A stretch of 64,000 nt of DNA, from positions 15,087,001 to 15,151,000 of the forward strand of contig JAPQWV010000005.1 of assembly GCA_027422505.1 (NCBI GenBank). The letters run 5' to 3'. Shown one piece after another: positions 1-13,845 of this stretch. Under the pieces are notes generated by a model, which saw only the letters and a list, made by a program, of their open reading frames with translations, was not told the DNA's origin and did no database searches. How positions within the stretch are numbered: the first letter of the stretch is position 1; each line of letters starts with the position of its first letter. Source of the stretch: Craterostigma plantagineum (taxonomy: Eukaryota; Streptophyta; Magnoliopsida; Lamiales; Linderniaceae). A program made the position numbers and the translations under genes.

Positions 1-269
1 CTTTAGTATACGGTCAAGTACTTGAATTCAATAATAAAATACCTAAATCAAGGACTAAGTACATAATTTTAGGTACAAAATACTGATATTCCAGTAGAAA
101 TTACATGCACATTGGGGGATAACATCTAAGACTAAAATGGTTGGTTCTATCAAGCATTCTACATAATAAGAAGATTTGATCCTTACCACAAGTTAGTTTT
201 CTAGCCACTTCACTTTCGTATACGGTTAAGTACTTGAATGCAATAATAAATCCCTAAATCAAGGATGAA

Positions 270-287
270 GTACCTAATATTAGGTAC
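270..287. other. Perfect 18-bp dyad in satellite monomer (example)
   Basis: GTACCTAATATTAGGTAC reads the same on both strands. Most other monomers carry the near-perfect form GTACCTAA-TT-TTAGGTAC (8-bp arms). About fifteen monomers have the perfect form, for example near 3952, 10206 and 12586. A second palindrome, TCAAGTACTTGA (12 bp), lies about 45 bp upstream in nearly every monomer. Role unknown. Confidence 0.9.
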
Positions 288-1940
288 ATAATAATGATAT
301 TCATGTAGAAAATACTTGCGAATTGGGGGAGAACATCTAAGACTAAAATGGCGGGTTCTATCAAGCATTCTACATAATAAGAACATTGATCCTCATTATC
401 ACCAAACATTAGTTTCCTAACCACTTCACTCTCGTACAAGGTTAAGTACTTGAATTCAGTAATAAAATACCTAAATCAATGACTGAAGTACCTAATTTTA
501 GGTCCAGAATACTGATATTCATATAGAAAATACTTGCGAATTGGGGGAAATCTAAGACTAAAATGGCGGGATATATCAAGCATTCTACATAATAAGAACA
601 TTTGAGCCTCATTTACACCTCAAATTAGTTTTCAAGCCATTTCACTTTCGTATACGGTCAAGTACTTGAATTCAATAATAAAATACATAAATCATTGACT
701 AAAATACCTAATTTTAGGTACAAAATACTGATATTCATGTAGAAAATACTTGCGAATTGGGGGAGAACATCAAAGACTAGAATAGCGCGTTCTATCAAGC
801 ATTCTTCATAATAAGAACATTGATCCTCATTAACACCAAACATTAGTTTTCTAACCACTTCACTCTCGTACAAGGTTAAGTACTTGAATTCAATAATAAA
901 ATACCTAAATCAAAGACTGAACTACCTAATTTTAGGTACATAATAATGATATTCATGTAGAAAATACTTGCGAATTGGGGGGAGAACATCTAAGACTAAA
1001 ATGATGGGTTCTATCAAGCATTCTACATAATAAGAACATTGATTCTCATTATCACCAAACATTAGTTTTCTAACCACTTCGATCTCGTACAATGTTAAGT
1101 ACTTGAATTCAGTAATAAAATACCTAAATCAAGGACAGAAGTACCTAATTTTAGGTCCAGAATACTGATATTCATATAGAAAATACTTGCGAATTGGGGG
1201 AGAACATCTAAGACTAAAATGGCGGGTTCTATCATGCATTCTACATAATAAGAACATTTGATCCTCATTAACACCACAAATTAGTTTTCAAGCCATTTCA
1301 CTTTCGTATACGGTCAAGTACTTGAATTCAATAATAAAATACATAAATCAATGACAGAAGTACCTAATTTTAGGTACAAAATATTCATGTGGAAAATACT
1401 TGCGAATTGGGGGAGAACATCTAAGACTAAAATAGTGCGTTCTATCAAGCATTCTTCATAATAAGAACATTGATCCTCATTAACACCAAACATTAGTTTT
1501 CTAACCACTTCACTCTCGTACAAGGTTAAGTACTTGAATTCAATAATAAAATACCTAAATCAAAGACTGAACTACCTAATTTTAGGTACATAATAATGAT
1601 ATTCATGTAGAAAATACTTGCGAATTGGGGGAGAACATCTAAGACTAAAATGATGGGTTCTATCAAGCATTCTACATAATAAGAACATTGATCCTCATTA
1701 ACACCACACATTAGTTTTCAAGTCACTTCACTTTAGTATACGGTCAGGTACTTGAATTCAATAATCAAATACCTAAATCAAGGGCTAAAGTACCTAATTT
1801 TAGGTACATAATAATGATATTCATGTAGAAAATACTTGCGAATTGGAGGAGAACATCTAAGACTAAAATGATGGGTTCTATCAAGCATTCTACATAGTAA
1901 GAACATTGATCCTCATTAACACCACACATTAGTTTTCAAG

Positions 1941-4900
1941 TCACCTCACTTTAGTATACGGTCAAGTACTTGAATTCAATAATAAAATACCTAAATCAAG
2001 GACTAAGTACATAATTTTAGGTACAAAATACTGATATTCCTGTAGAAATTACTTGCACATTGGGGGAGAACATCTAAGACTAAAATGGTTGGTTCTATCA
2101 AGCATTCTACAAAATAAGAACATTTGATCCTTACCACAAGTTAGTTTTCTAGCCACTTCACTTTCGTATACGGTCAAGTACATGAATTCAATAATAAAAT
2201 CCCTAAATCAAGGATGAAGTACCTAATATTAGGTACATAATAATGATATTCATGTAGAAAATACTTGCGAATTGGGGGAGAACATCTAAGACTAAAATGG
2301 TGGGTTCTATCAAGCATTCTACATAATAAGAACATTGATCCTCATTATCACCAAACATTAGTTTTCTAACACTTCACTCTCGTACAAGGTTAAGTACTTG
2401 AATTCAGTAATAAAATACCTAAATCAATGACTGAAGTACCTAATTTTAGGTCCAGAATACTGATATTCATATAGAAAATACTTGCGAATTGGGGGAGATC
2501 TAAGACTAAAATGGCAGGATCTATCAAGCATTCTACATAATAAGAACATTTGATCCTCATTTACACCTCAAATTAGTTTTCAAGCCATTTCACTTTCGTA
2601 TATGGTCAAGTACTTGAATTCAATAATAAAATACATAAATCAATGACTGAAGTACCTAATTTTAGGTACATAATACTGATATTCATGTAGAAAATACTTG
2701 CGAATTGGGGGAGAACATCTAAAACTAAAATAGTGCGTTCTATCAAGCATTCTTTATAATAAGAACATTGATCCTCATTAACACCAAACATTTGTTTTCG
2801 AACCATTTCACTCTCGTAAAAGGTTAAGTACTTGAATTCAATAATAAAATACCTAAATCAAAGACTGAACTACCTAATTTTAGGTACATAATAATGATAT
2901 TCATGTAGAAAATACTTGCGAATTGGGGGAGAACTTCTAAGACTAAAATGATGGGTTCTATCAAGCATTCTACATAATAAGAACATTGATCCTCATTAAC
3001 ACCACACATTAGTTTTCAAGTCACTTCACTTTAGGATACGGTCAAGTACTTGAATTCAATAATCAAATACCTAAATCAAGGGCTAAAGTACCTAATTTTT
3101 GGTACAAAATACTGATATTCATGTAGAAAATACTTGCGAATTGGGGGAGAACATCAAAGACTAAAATGGCGGGTTCTATCAAGCATTCTTCATAATAAGA
3201 ACATTGATCCTCATTAACACCAAACATTAGTTTTCTAACCACTTCACTCTCGTACAAGGTTAAGTACTTGAATTCAATAATAAAATACCTAAATCAAAGA
3301 CTGAACTACCTAATTTTAGGTACATAATAATGATATTCATGTAGAAAATACTTGCGAATTGGGGGAGAACATCTAAGACTAAAATGATGGGTTCTATCAA
3401 GCATTCTACATAATAAGAACATTGATCCTCATTAACACCACACATTAGTTTTCAAGTCACTTCACTTTAGTATACGGTCAAGTACTTGAATTCAATAATC
3501 AAATACCTAAATCAAGGGCTAAAGTACCTAATTTTAGGTACATAATAATGATATTCATGTAGAAAAAACTTGCGAATTGGGGGAGAACATCTAAGACTAA
3601 AATGATGGGTTCTATCAATCATTCTACATAATAAGAACATTGATCCTCATTAACACCACACATTAGTTTTCAAGTCACTTCACTTTAGTATACGGTCAAG
3701 TACTTGAATTCAATAATAAAATACCTAAATCAAGGACTAAGTACATAATTTTAGGTACAAAATACTGATATTCCTGTAGAAATTACTTGCACATTGGGGG
3801 AGAACATCTAAGACTAAAATGGTTGGTTCTATAAGCATTCTACATAATAAGAGCATTTGATCCTTACCACAAGTTAGTTTTCTAGCCACTTCACTTTCGT
3901 ATACGGTCAAGTACTTGAATTCAATAATAAAATCCCTAAATTAAGGATGAAGTACCTAATATTAGGTACATAATAATGATATTCATGTAGAAAATACTTG
4001 CGAATTGGGGGAGAACTAAGACTAAAATGGTGGGTTCTATCAAGCATTCTACATAATAAGAACATTGATCCTCATTATCACCAAACATTAGTTTTCTAAC
4101 CACTTCACTCTCGTACAAGGTTAAGTACTTGAATTCAGTAATAAAATACCTAAATCAATGACTGAAGTACCTAATTTTAGGTCCAGAATACTGATATTCA
4201 TATAGAAAATACTTGCGAATTGGGGGAGATCTAAGACTAAAATGGCAGGATATATCAAGCATTCTACATAATAAGAACATTTGATCCTCATTTACACCTC
4301 AAATTAGTTTTCAAGCCATTTCACTTTCGTATACGGTCAAGTACTTGAATTCAATAATAAAATACATAAATCAATGACTGAAGTACATAAGTTTAGGTAC
4401 AAAATACTGATATTCATGTAGAAAATACTTGCGAATTGGGGGAGAACATCTAAAACTAAAATAGTGCGTTCTATCAAGCATTCTTTATAATAAGAACATT
4501 GATCCTCATTAACACCAAACATTTGTTTTCGAACCACTTCACTCTCGTACAAGGTTAAGTACTTGAATTCAATAATAAAATACCTAAATCAAAGACTGAA
4601 CTACCTAATTTTAGGTACATAATAATGATATTCATGTAGAAAATACTTGCGAATTGGGGGAGAACATCTAAGACTAAAATGATGGGTTCTATCAAGCATT
4701 CTACATAATAAGAACATTGATCCTCATTAACACCACACATTAGTTTTCAAGTCACTTCACTTTAGTATACGGTCAAGTACTTGAATTCAATAATCAAATA
4801 CCTAAATCAAGGGCTAAAGTACCTAATTTTTGGTACAAAATACTGATATTCATGTAGAAAATACTTGCGAATTGGGGGAGAACATCTAAGACTAAAATGG

Positions 4901-5590
4901 CGGGTTCTATCAAGCATTCTACATAATAAGAACATTGATCCTCATTAACACCACGCATTAGTTTTCAAGTCACTTCACTTTAGTATACGGTCAAGTACTT
5001 GAATTCAATAATAAAATACCTAAATCAAGGACTAAGTACATAATTTTAGGTACAAAATACTGATATTCTGTAGAAATTACTTGCACATTGGGGGAGAACA
5101 TCTAAGACTAAAATGGTTCTATCACACATTCTACATAGTAAGAAGATTTGATCCTTACCACAAGTTAGTTTTCTAGCCACTTCACTTTCGTATACGATCA
5201 AGTACTTGAATTCAATAATAAAATCCCTAAATCAAGGATGAAGTACCTAATATTAGGTACATAATAATGATATTCATGTAGAAAATACTTGCGAATTGGG
5301 GGAGAGCATCTAAGACTAAAATGGCGGGTTCTATCAAGCATTCTACATAATAAGGACATTTGATCCTCATTAACACCACAAGTAAGTTTTCAAGCCACTT
5401 CACTTTCGTATACGGTCAAGTACGTGAATTCAATGATAAAATACCTAAATCAATGACTGAAGTACCTAAGTTTAGGTCCTGAATACTGATATTCATATAG
5501 AAAATACTTGCGAATTGGGGGAGAACATCTAAAACTAAAATGGCGGGTTCTATCAAGCATTCTATATAATAAGAACATTTGATCCTCATT
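1941..5590. repeat. Higher-order repeat, 4.1-kb unit, copy 1
   Basis: The stretch from the variant TCACCTCACTTTAG at 1941 matches the stretch from 6043 at a constant offset of 4102 bp, monomer by monomer, including rare variants. It holds about 17 monomers. The sequence before it (about 1290-1730) matches 5611-6042 at offset 4321, because copy 1 has one additional monomer at about 1731-1950. The right limit is approximate. Confidence 0.85.
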
Positions 5591-6042
5591 AACACCACAA
5601 ATTAGTTTTCAAGCCATTTCACTTTCGTATACGGTCAAGTACTTGAATTCAATAATAAAATACATAAATCAATGACAGAAGTACCTAATTTTAGGTACAA
5701 AATATTCATGTGGAAAATACTTGCGAATTGGGGGAGAACATCTAAGACTAAAATAGTGCGTTCTATCAAGCATTCTTCATAATAAGAACATTGATCCTCA
5801 TTAACACCAAACATTAGTTTTCTAACCACTTCACTCTCGTACAAGGTTAAGTACTTGAATTCAATAATAAAATACCTAAATCAAAGACTGAACTACCTAA
5901 TTTTAGGTACATAATAATGATATTCATGTAGAAAATACTTGCGAATTGGGGAGAACATCTAAGACTAAAATGATGGGTTCTATCAAGCATTCTACATAAT
6001 AAGAACATTGATCCTCATTAACACCACACATTAGTTTTCAAG

Positions 6043-9000
6043 TCACCTCACTTTAGTATACGGTCAAGTACTTGAATTCAATAATAAAATACCTAAATCA
6101 AGGACTAAGTACATAATTTTAGGTACAAAATACTGATATTCCTGTAGAAATTACTTGCACATTGGGGGAGAACATCTAAGACTAAAATGGTTGGTTCTAT
6201 CAAGCATTCTACAAAATAAGAACATTTGATCCTTACCACAAGTTAGTTTTCTAGCCACTTCACTTTCGTATACGGTCAAGTACATGAATTCAATAATAAA
6301 ATCCCTAAATCAAGGATGAAGTACCTAATATTAGGTACATAATAATGATATTCATGTAGAAAATACTTGCGAATTGGGGGAGAACATCTAAGACTAAAAT
6401 GGTGGGTTCTATCAAGCATTCTACATAATAAGAACATTGATCCTCATTATCACCAAACATTAGTTTTCTAACACTTCACTCTCGTACAAGGTTAAGTACT
6501 TGAATTCAGTAATAAAATACCTAAATCAATGACTGAAGTACCTAATTTTAGGTCCAGAATACTGATATTCATATAGGAAATACTTGCGAATTGGGGGAGA
6601 TCTAAGACTAAAATGGCAGGATATATCAAGCATTCTACATAATAAGAACATTTGATCCTCATTTACACCTCAAATTAGTTTTCAAGCCATTTCACTTTCG
6701 TATATGGTCAAGTACTTGAATTCAATAATAAAATACATAAATCAATGACTGAAGTACATAATTTTAGGTACAAAATACTGATATTCATGTAGAAAATACT
6801 TGCGAATTGGGGGAGAACATCTAAAACTAAAATAGTGCGTTCTATCAAGCATTCTTTATAATAAGAACATTGATCCTCATTAACACCAAACATTTGTTTT
6901 CGAACCATTTCACTCTCGTAAAAGGTTAAGTACTTGAATTCAATAATAAAATACCTAAATCAAAGACTGAACTACCTAATTTTAGGTACATAATAATGAT
7001 ATTCATGTAGAAAATACTTGCGAATTGGGGGAGAACTTCTAAGACTAAAATGATGGGTTCTATCAAGCATTCTACATAATAAGAACATTGATCCTCATTA
7101 ACACCACACATTAGTTTTCAAGTCACTTCACTTTAGGATACGGTCAAGTACTTGAATTCAATAATCAAATACCTAAATCAAGGGCTAAAGTACCTAATTT
7201 TTGGTACAAAATACTGATATTCATGTAGAAAATACTTGCGAATTGGGGGAGAACATCAAAGACTAAAATGGCGGGTTCTATCAAGCATTCTTCATAATAA
7301 GAACATTGATCCTCATTAACACCAAACATTAGTTTTCTAACCACTTCACTCTCGTACAAGGTTAAGTACTTGAATTCAATAATAAAATACCTAAATCAAA
7401 GACTGAACTACCTAATTTTAGGTACATAATAATGATATTCATGTAGAAAATACTTGCGAATTGGGGGAGAACATCTAAGACTAAAATGATGGGTTCTATC
7501 AAGCATTCTACATAATAAGAACATTGATCCTCATTAACACCACACATTAGTTTTCAAGTCACTTCACTTTAGTATACGGTCAAGTACTTGAATTCAATAA
7601 TCAAATACCTAAATCAAGGGCTAAAGTACCTAATTTTAGGTACATAATAATGATATTCATGTAGAAAAAACTTGCGAATTGGGGGAGAACATCTAAGACT
7701 AAAATGATGGGTTCTATCAATCATTCTACATAATAAGAACATTGATCCTCATTAACACCACACATTAGTTTTCAAGTCACTTCACTTTAGTATACGGTCA
7801 AGTACTTGAATTCAATAATAAAATACCTAAATCAAGGACTAAGTACATAATTTTAGGTACAAAATACTGATATTCCTGTAGAAATTACTTGCACATTGGG
7901 GGAGAACATCTAAGACTAAAATGGTTGGTTCTATATAGCATTCTACATAATAAGAGCATTTGATCCTTACCACAAGTTAGTTTTCTAGCCACTTCACTTT
8001 CGTATACGGTCAAGTACTTGAATTCAATAATAAAATCCCTAAATTAAGGATGAAGTACCTAATATTAGGTACATAATAATGATATTCATGTAGAAAATAC
8101 TTGCGAATTGGGGGAGAACTAAGACTAAAATGGTGGGTTCTATCAAGCATTCTACATAATAAGAACATTGATCCTCATTATCACCAAACATTAGTTTTCT
8201 AACCACTTCACTCTCGTACAAGGTTAAGTACTTGAATTCAGTAATAAAATACCTAAATCAATGACTGAAGTACCTAATTTTAGGTCCAGAATACTGATAT
8301 TCATATAGAAAATACTTGCGAATTGGGGAGATCTAAGACTAAAATGGCAGGATATATCAAGCATTCTACATAATAAGAACATTTGATCCTCATTTACACC
8401 TCAAATTAGTTTTCAAGCCATTTCACTTTCGTATACGGTCAAGTACTTGAATTCAATAATAAAATACATAAATCAATGACTGAAGTACATAAGTTTAGGT
8501 ACAAAATACTGATATTCATGTAGAAAATACTTGCGAATTGGGGGAGAACATCTAAAACTAAAATAGTGCGTTCTATCAAGCATTCTTTATAATAAGAACA
8601 TTGATCCTCATTAACACCAAACATTTGTTTTCGAACCACTTCACTCTCGTACAAGGTTAAGTACTTGAATTCAATAATAAAATACCTAAATCAAAGACTG
8701 AACTACCTAATTTTAGGTACATAATAATGATATTCATGTAGAAAATACTTGCGAATTGGGGGAGAACATCTAAGACTAAAATGATGGGTTCTATCAAGCA
8801 TTCTACATAATAAGAACATTGATCCTCATTAACACCACACATTAGTTTTCAAGTCACTTCACTTTAGTATACGGTCAAGTGCTTGAATTCAATAATCAAA
8901 TACCTAAATCAAGGGCTAAAGTACCTAATTTTTGGTACAAAATACTGATATTCATGTAGAAAATACTTGCGAATTGGGGGAGAACATCTAAGACTAAAAT

Positions 9001-9692
9001 GGCGGGTTCTATCAAGCATTCTACATAATAAGAACATTGATCCTCATTAACACCACGCATTAGTTTTCAAGTCACTTCACTTTAGTATACGGTCAAGTAC
9101 TTGAATTCAATAATAAAATACCTAAATCAAGGACTAAGTACATAATTTTAGGTACAAAATACTGATATTCCTGTAGAAATTACTTGCACATTGGGGGAGA
9201 ACATCTAAGACTAAAATGGTTCTATCACACATTCTACATAGTAAGAAGATTTGATCCTTACCACAAGTTAGTTTTCTAGCCACTTCACTTTCGTATACGA
9301 TCAAGTACTTGAATTCAATAATAAAATCCCTAAATCAAGGATGAAGTACCTAATATTAGGTACATAATAATGATATTCATGTAGAAAATACTTGCGAATT
9401 GGGGGAGAGCATCTAAGACTAAAATGGCGGGTTCTATCAAGCATTCTACATAATAAGGACATTTGATCCTCATTAACACCACAAGTAAGTTTTCAAGCCA
9501 CTTCACTTTCGTATACGGTCAAGTACGTGAATTCAATGATAAAATACCTAAATCAATGACTGAAGTACCTAAGTTTAGGTCCTGAATACTGATATTCATA
9601 TAGAAAATACTTGCGAATTGGGGGAGAACATCTAAAACTAAAATGGCGGGTTCTATCAAGCATTCTATATAATAAGAACATTTGATCCTCAC
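6043..9692. repeat. Higher-order repeat, 4.1-kb unit, copy 2
   Basis: Near-identical to 1941-5590. Differences are a few substitutions and small indels, for example one G fewer in a G run near 8327. Similarity ends near 9690, where this copy has lost part of the ATTAACACCACA motif and then continues with a different monomer type. The low divergence argues for a recent segmental duplication of about 19 monomers. Confidence 0.85.
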
Positions 9693-9935
9693 CACAAATT
9701 AGTTTTCAAGCCACTTCACTTTCGTATACGGTCAAGTACTTGAATTCAATAACAAAATTCCTAAATCAATGACTGAAGTACCTAATTTTAGGTACAAAAT
9801 ACTGATATTCATGTAGAAAATACTTGCGAATTGGGGAGAACATCTAAGACTAAAATGATGGGTTCTATCAAACATTCTACATAAAAGAACATTTGATCCT
9901 CATTAACACCACACATTAGTTTTCAAGTCACTTCA

Positions 9936-12315
9936 CTTTAGTATACGGTCAAGTACTTGAATTCAATAATAAAATACCTAAATCAAGGACTAAGTACATA
10001 ATTTTAGGTACAAAATACTGATATTCCAGTAGAAATTACATGCACATTGGGGGATAACATCTAAGACTAAAATGGTTGGTTCTATCAAGCATTCTACATA
10101 ATAAGAAGATTTGATCCTTACCACAAGTTAGTTTTCTAGCCACTTCACTTTCGTATACGGTTAAGTACTTGAATGCAATAATAAAATCCCTAAATCAAGG
10201 ATGAAGTACCTAATATTAGGTACATAATAATGATATTCATGTAGAAAATACTTGCGAATTGGGGGAGAACATCTAAGACTAAAATGGCGGGTTCTATCAA
10301 GCATTCTACATAATAAGAACATTGATCCTCATTATCACCAAACATTAGTTTCCTAACCACTTCACTCTCGTACAAGGTTAAGTACTTGAATTCAGTAATA
10401 AAATACCTAAATCAATGACTGAAGTACCTAATTTTAGGTCCAGAATACTGATATTCATATAGAAAATACTTGCGAATTGGGGGAAATCTAAGACTAAAAT
10501 GGCGGGATATATCAAGCATTCTACATAATAAGAACATTTGAGCCTCATTTACACCTCAAATTAGTTTTCAAGCCATTTCACTTTCGTATACGGTCAAGTA
10601 CTTGAATTCAATAATAAAATACATAAATCATTGACTAAAATACCTAATTTTAGGTACAAAATACTGATATTCATGTAGAAAATACTTGCGAATTGGGGGA
10701 GAACATCTAAGACTAAAATAGCGCGTTCTATCAAGCATTCTTCATAATAAGAACATTGATCCTCATTAACACCAAACATTAGTTTTCTAACCACTTCACT
10801 CTCGTACAAGGTTAAGTACTTGAATTCAATAATAAAATACCTAAATCAAAGACTGAAGTACCTAATTTTAGGTACATAATAATGATATTCATGTAGAAAA
10901 TACTTGCGAATTGGGGGAGAATATTTAAGACTAAAATGATGGGTTCTATCAAGCATTCTACATAATAAGAACATTGATCCTCATTAACACCGCACATTAG
11001 TTTTGAAGTCACTTCACTTTAGTATAGGGTCAAGTACTTGAATTCAATAATCAAATACCTAAATCAAGGGCTAAAGTACCAAATTTTTGGTACAAAATAC
11101 TGATATTCATGTAGAAAATACTTGCGAATTGGGGGAGAACATCTAAGACTAAAATGGCGGGTTCTATCAAACATTCTACATAATAAGGACATTTGATCCT
11201 CATTAACACCACAAGTTAGTTTTCAAGCCACTTCACTTTCGTATACGGTCAAGTACGTGAATTCAATAATAAAATACCTAAATCAATGACTGAAGTACCT
11301 AAGTTTAGGTCCAGAATACTGATATTCATATAGAAAATACTTGCGAATTGGGGGAGAACATCTAAAACTAAAATGGCGGGTTCTATCAAGCATTCTACAT
11401 AATAAGAACATTTGATTCTCATTAACACCACAAATTAGTTTTCAAGCCACTTCACTTTCGTATACGGTCAAGTACTTGAATTCAATAACAAAATACCAAA
11501 ATCAATGACTGAAGTACCTAATTTTAGGTACAAAATACTGATATTCATGTAAAAAATACTTGCGAATTGGGGGAGAACATCTAAGACTAAAATAATGGGT
11601 TCTATCAAACATTCTACATAAAAGAACATTTGATCCTCATTAACACCACACATTAGTTTTCAAGTCCCTTCACTTTAGTATACGGTCAAGTACTTGAATT
11701 CAATAATAAAATACCTAAATCAAGGACTAAGTACATAATTTTAGGTACAAAATACTGATATTCCTGTAGAAATTACTTGCACATTGGGGGATAACATCTA
11801 AGACTAAAATGGTTGGTTCTATCAAGCATTCTACATAATAAGAAGATTTGATCCTTACCACAAGTTAGTTTTCTAGCCACTTCACTTTCGTATACGGTCA
11901 AGTACGTGAATTCAATAATAAAATACCTAAATCAATGACTGAAGTACCTAAGTTTAGGTCCTGAATACTGATATTCATATAGAAAATACTTGCGAATTGG
12001 GGGAGAACATCTAAGACTAAAATGGCGGGTTCTATCAAGCATTCTATATAATAAGAACATTTGATCCTCACCACAAATTAGTTTTCAAGCCACTTCACTT
12101 TCGTATACGGTCAAGTACTTGAATTCAATAATAAAATTCCTAAATCAATGACTGAAGTACCTAATTTTAGGTACAAAATACTGATATTCATGTAGAAAAT
12201 ACTTGCGAATTGGGGGAGAACATCTAAGACTAAAATGATGGGTTCTATCAAACATTCTACATAAAAGAACATTTGATCCTCATTAACACCACACATTAGT
12301 TTTCAAGTCACTTCA
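9936..12315. repeat. Higher-order repeat, 2.38-kb unit, copy 1
   Basis: The monomer series starting CTTTAGTATACGG at 9936 recurs at 12316 (offset 2380). Its first ~1 kb also matches positions 1-1040 of the window at offset about 9936. The unit spans 11 monomers. The same ~2380-bp period appears again between about 15133 and 17514. Confidence 0.8.
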
Positions 12316-13845
12316 CTTTAGTATACGGTCAAGTACTTGAATTCAATAATAAAATACCTAAATCAAGGACTAAGTACATAATTTTAGGTACAAAATACTG
12401 ATATTCCAGTAGAAATTACATGCACATTGGGGGATAACATCTAAGACTAAAATGGTTGGTTCTATCAAGCATTCTACATAATAAGAAGATTTGATCCTTA
12501 CCACAAGTTAGTTTTCTAGCCACTTCACTTTCGTATACGGTTAAGTACTTGAATTCAATAATAAAATCCCTAAATCAAGGATGAAGTACCTAATATTAGG
12601 TACATAATAATGATATTCATGTAGAAAATACTTGCGAATTGGGGGAGAACATCTAAGACTAAAATGGCGGGTTCTATCAAGCATTCTACATAATAAGAAC
12701 ATTGATCCTCATTATCACCAAACATTAGTTTCCTAACCACTTCACTCTCGTACAAGGTTAAGTACTTGAATTCAGTAATAAAATACCTAAATCAATGACT
12801 GAAGTACCTAATTTTAGGTCCAAATACTGATATTCATATAGAAAATACTTGCGAATTGGGGGAAATCTAAGACTAAAATGGCGGGATATATCAAGCATTC
12901 TACATAATAAGAACATTTGAGCCTCATTTACACCTCAAATTAGTTTTCAAGCCATTTCACTTTCGTATACGGTCAAGTACTTGAATTCAATAATAAAATA
13001 CATAAATCATTGACTAAAATACCTAATTTTAGGTACAAAATACTGATATTCATGTAGAAAATACTTGCGAATTGGGGGAGAACATCTAAGACTAAAATAG
13101 CGCGTTCTATCAAGCATTCTTCATAATAAGAACATTGATCCTCATTAACACCAAACATTAGTTTTCTAACCACTTCACTCTCGTACAAGGTTAAGTACTT
13201 GAATTCAATAATAAAATACCTAAATCAAAGACTGAAGTACCTAATTTTAGGTACATAATAATGATATTCATGTAGAAAATACTTGCGAATTGGGGGAGAA
13301 TATTTAAGACTAAAATGATGGGTTCTATCAAGCATTCTACATAATAAGAACATTGATCCTCATTAACACCACACATTAGTTTTGAAGTCACTTCACTTTA
13401 GTATACGGTCAAGTACTTGAATTCAATAATCAAATACCTAAATCAAGGGCTAAAGTACCAAATTTTTGGTACAAAACACTGATATTCATGTAGAAAATAC
13501 TTGCGAATTGGGGGAGAACATCTAAGACTAAAATGGCGGGTTCTATCAAACATTCTACATAATAAGGACATTTGATCCTCATTAACACCGCAAGTTAGTT
13601 TTCAAGCCACTTCACTTTCGTATACGGTCAAGTACGTGAATTCAATAATAAAATACCTAAATCAATGACTGAAGTACCTAAGTTTAGGTCCAGAATACTG
13701 ATATTCATATAGAAAATACTTGCGAATTGGGGGAGAACATCTAAAACTAAAATGGCGGGTTCTATCAAGCATTCTACATAATAAGAACATTTGATCCTCA
13801 TTAACACCACAAATTAGTTTTCAAGCCACTTCACTTTCGTGTACG
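12316..13845. repeat. Higher-order repeat, 2.38-kb unit, truncated copy 2
   Basis: Matches 9936-11465 closely and then breaks at about 13845. There a monomer has lost part of its start: the TCAAGTACTTGAATTC landmark is reduced to TCAATAATAA. The truncated monomer marks a recombination joint inside the array. Confidence 0.8.

Noticed and set aside
242..262. CCCTAAA, the plant telomere unit, in many monomers
   Set aside because: It occurs singly and varies (ACCTAAA, TCCTAAA); there is no tandem run, so no telomeric or interstitial telomere tract.
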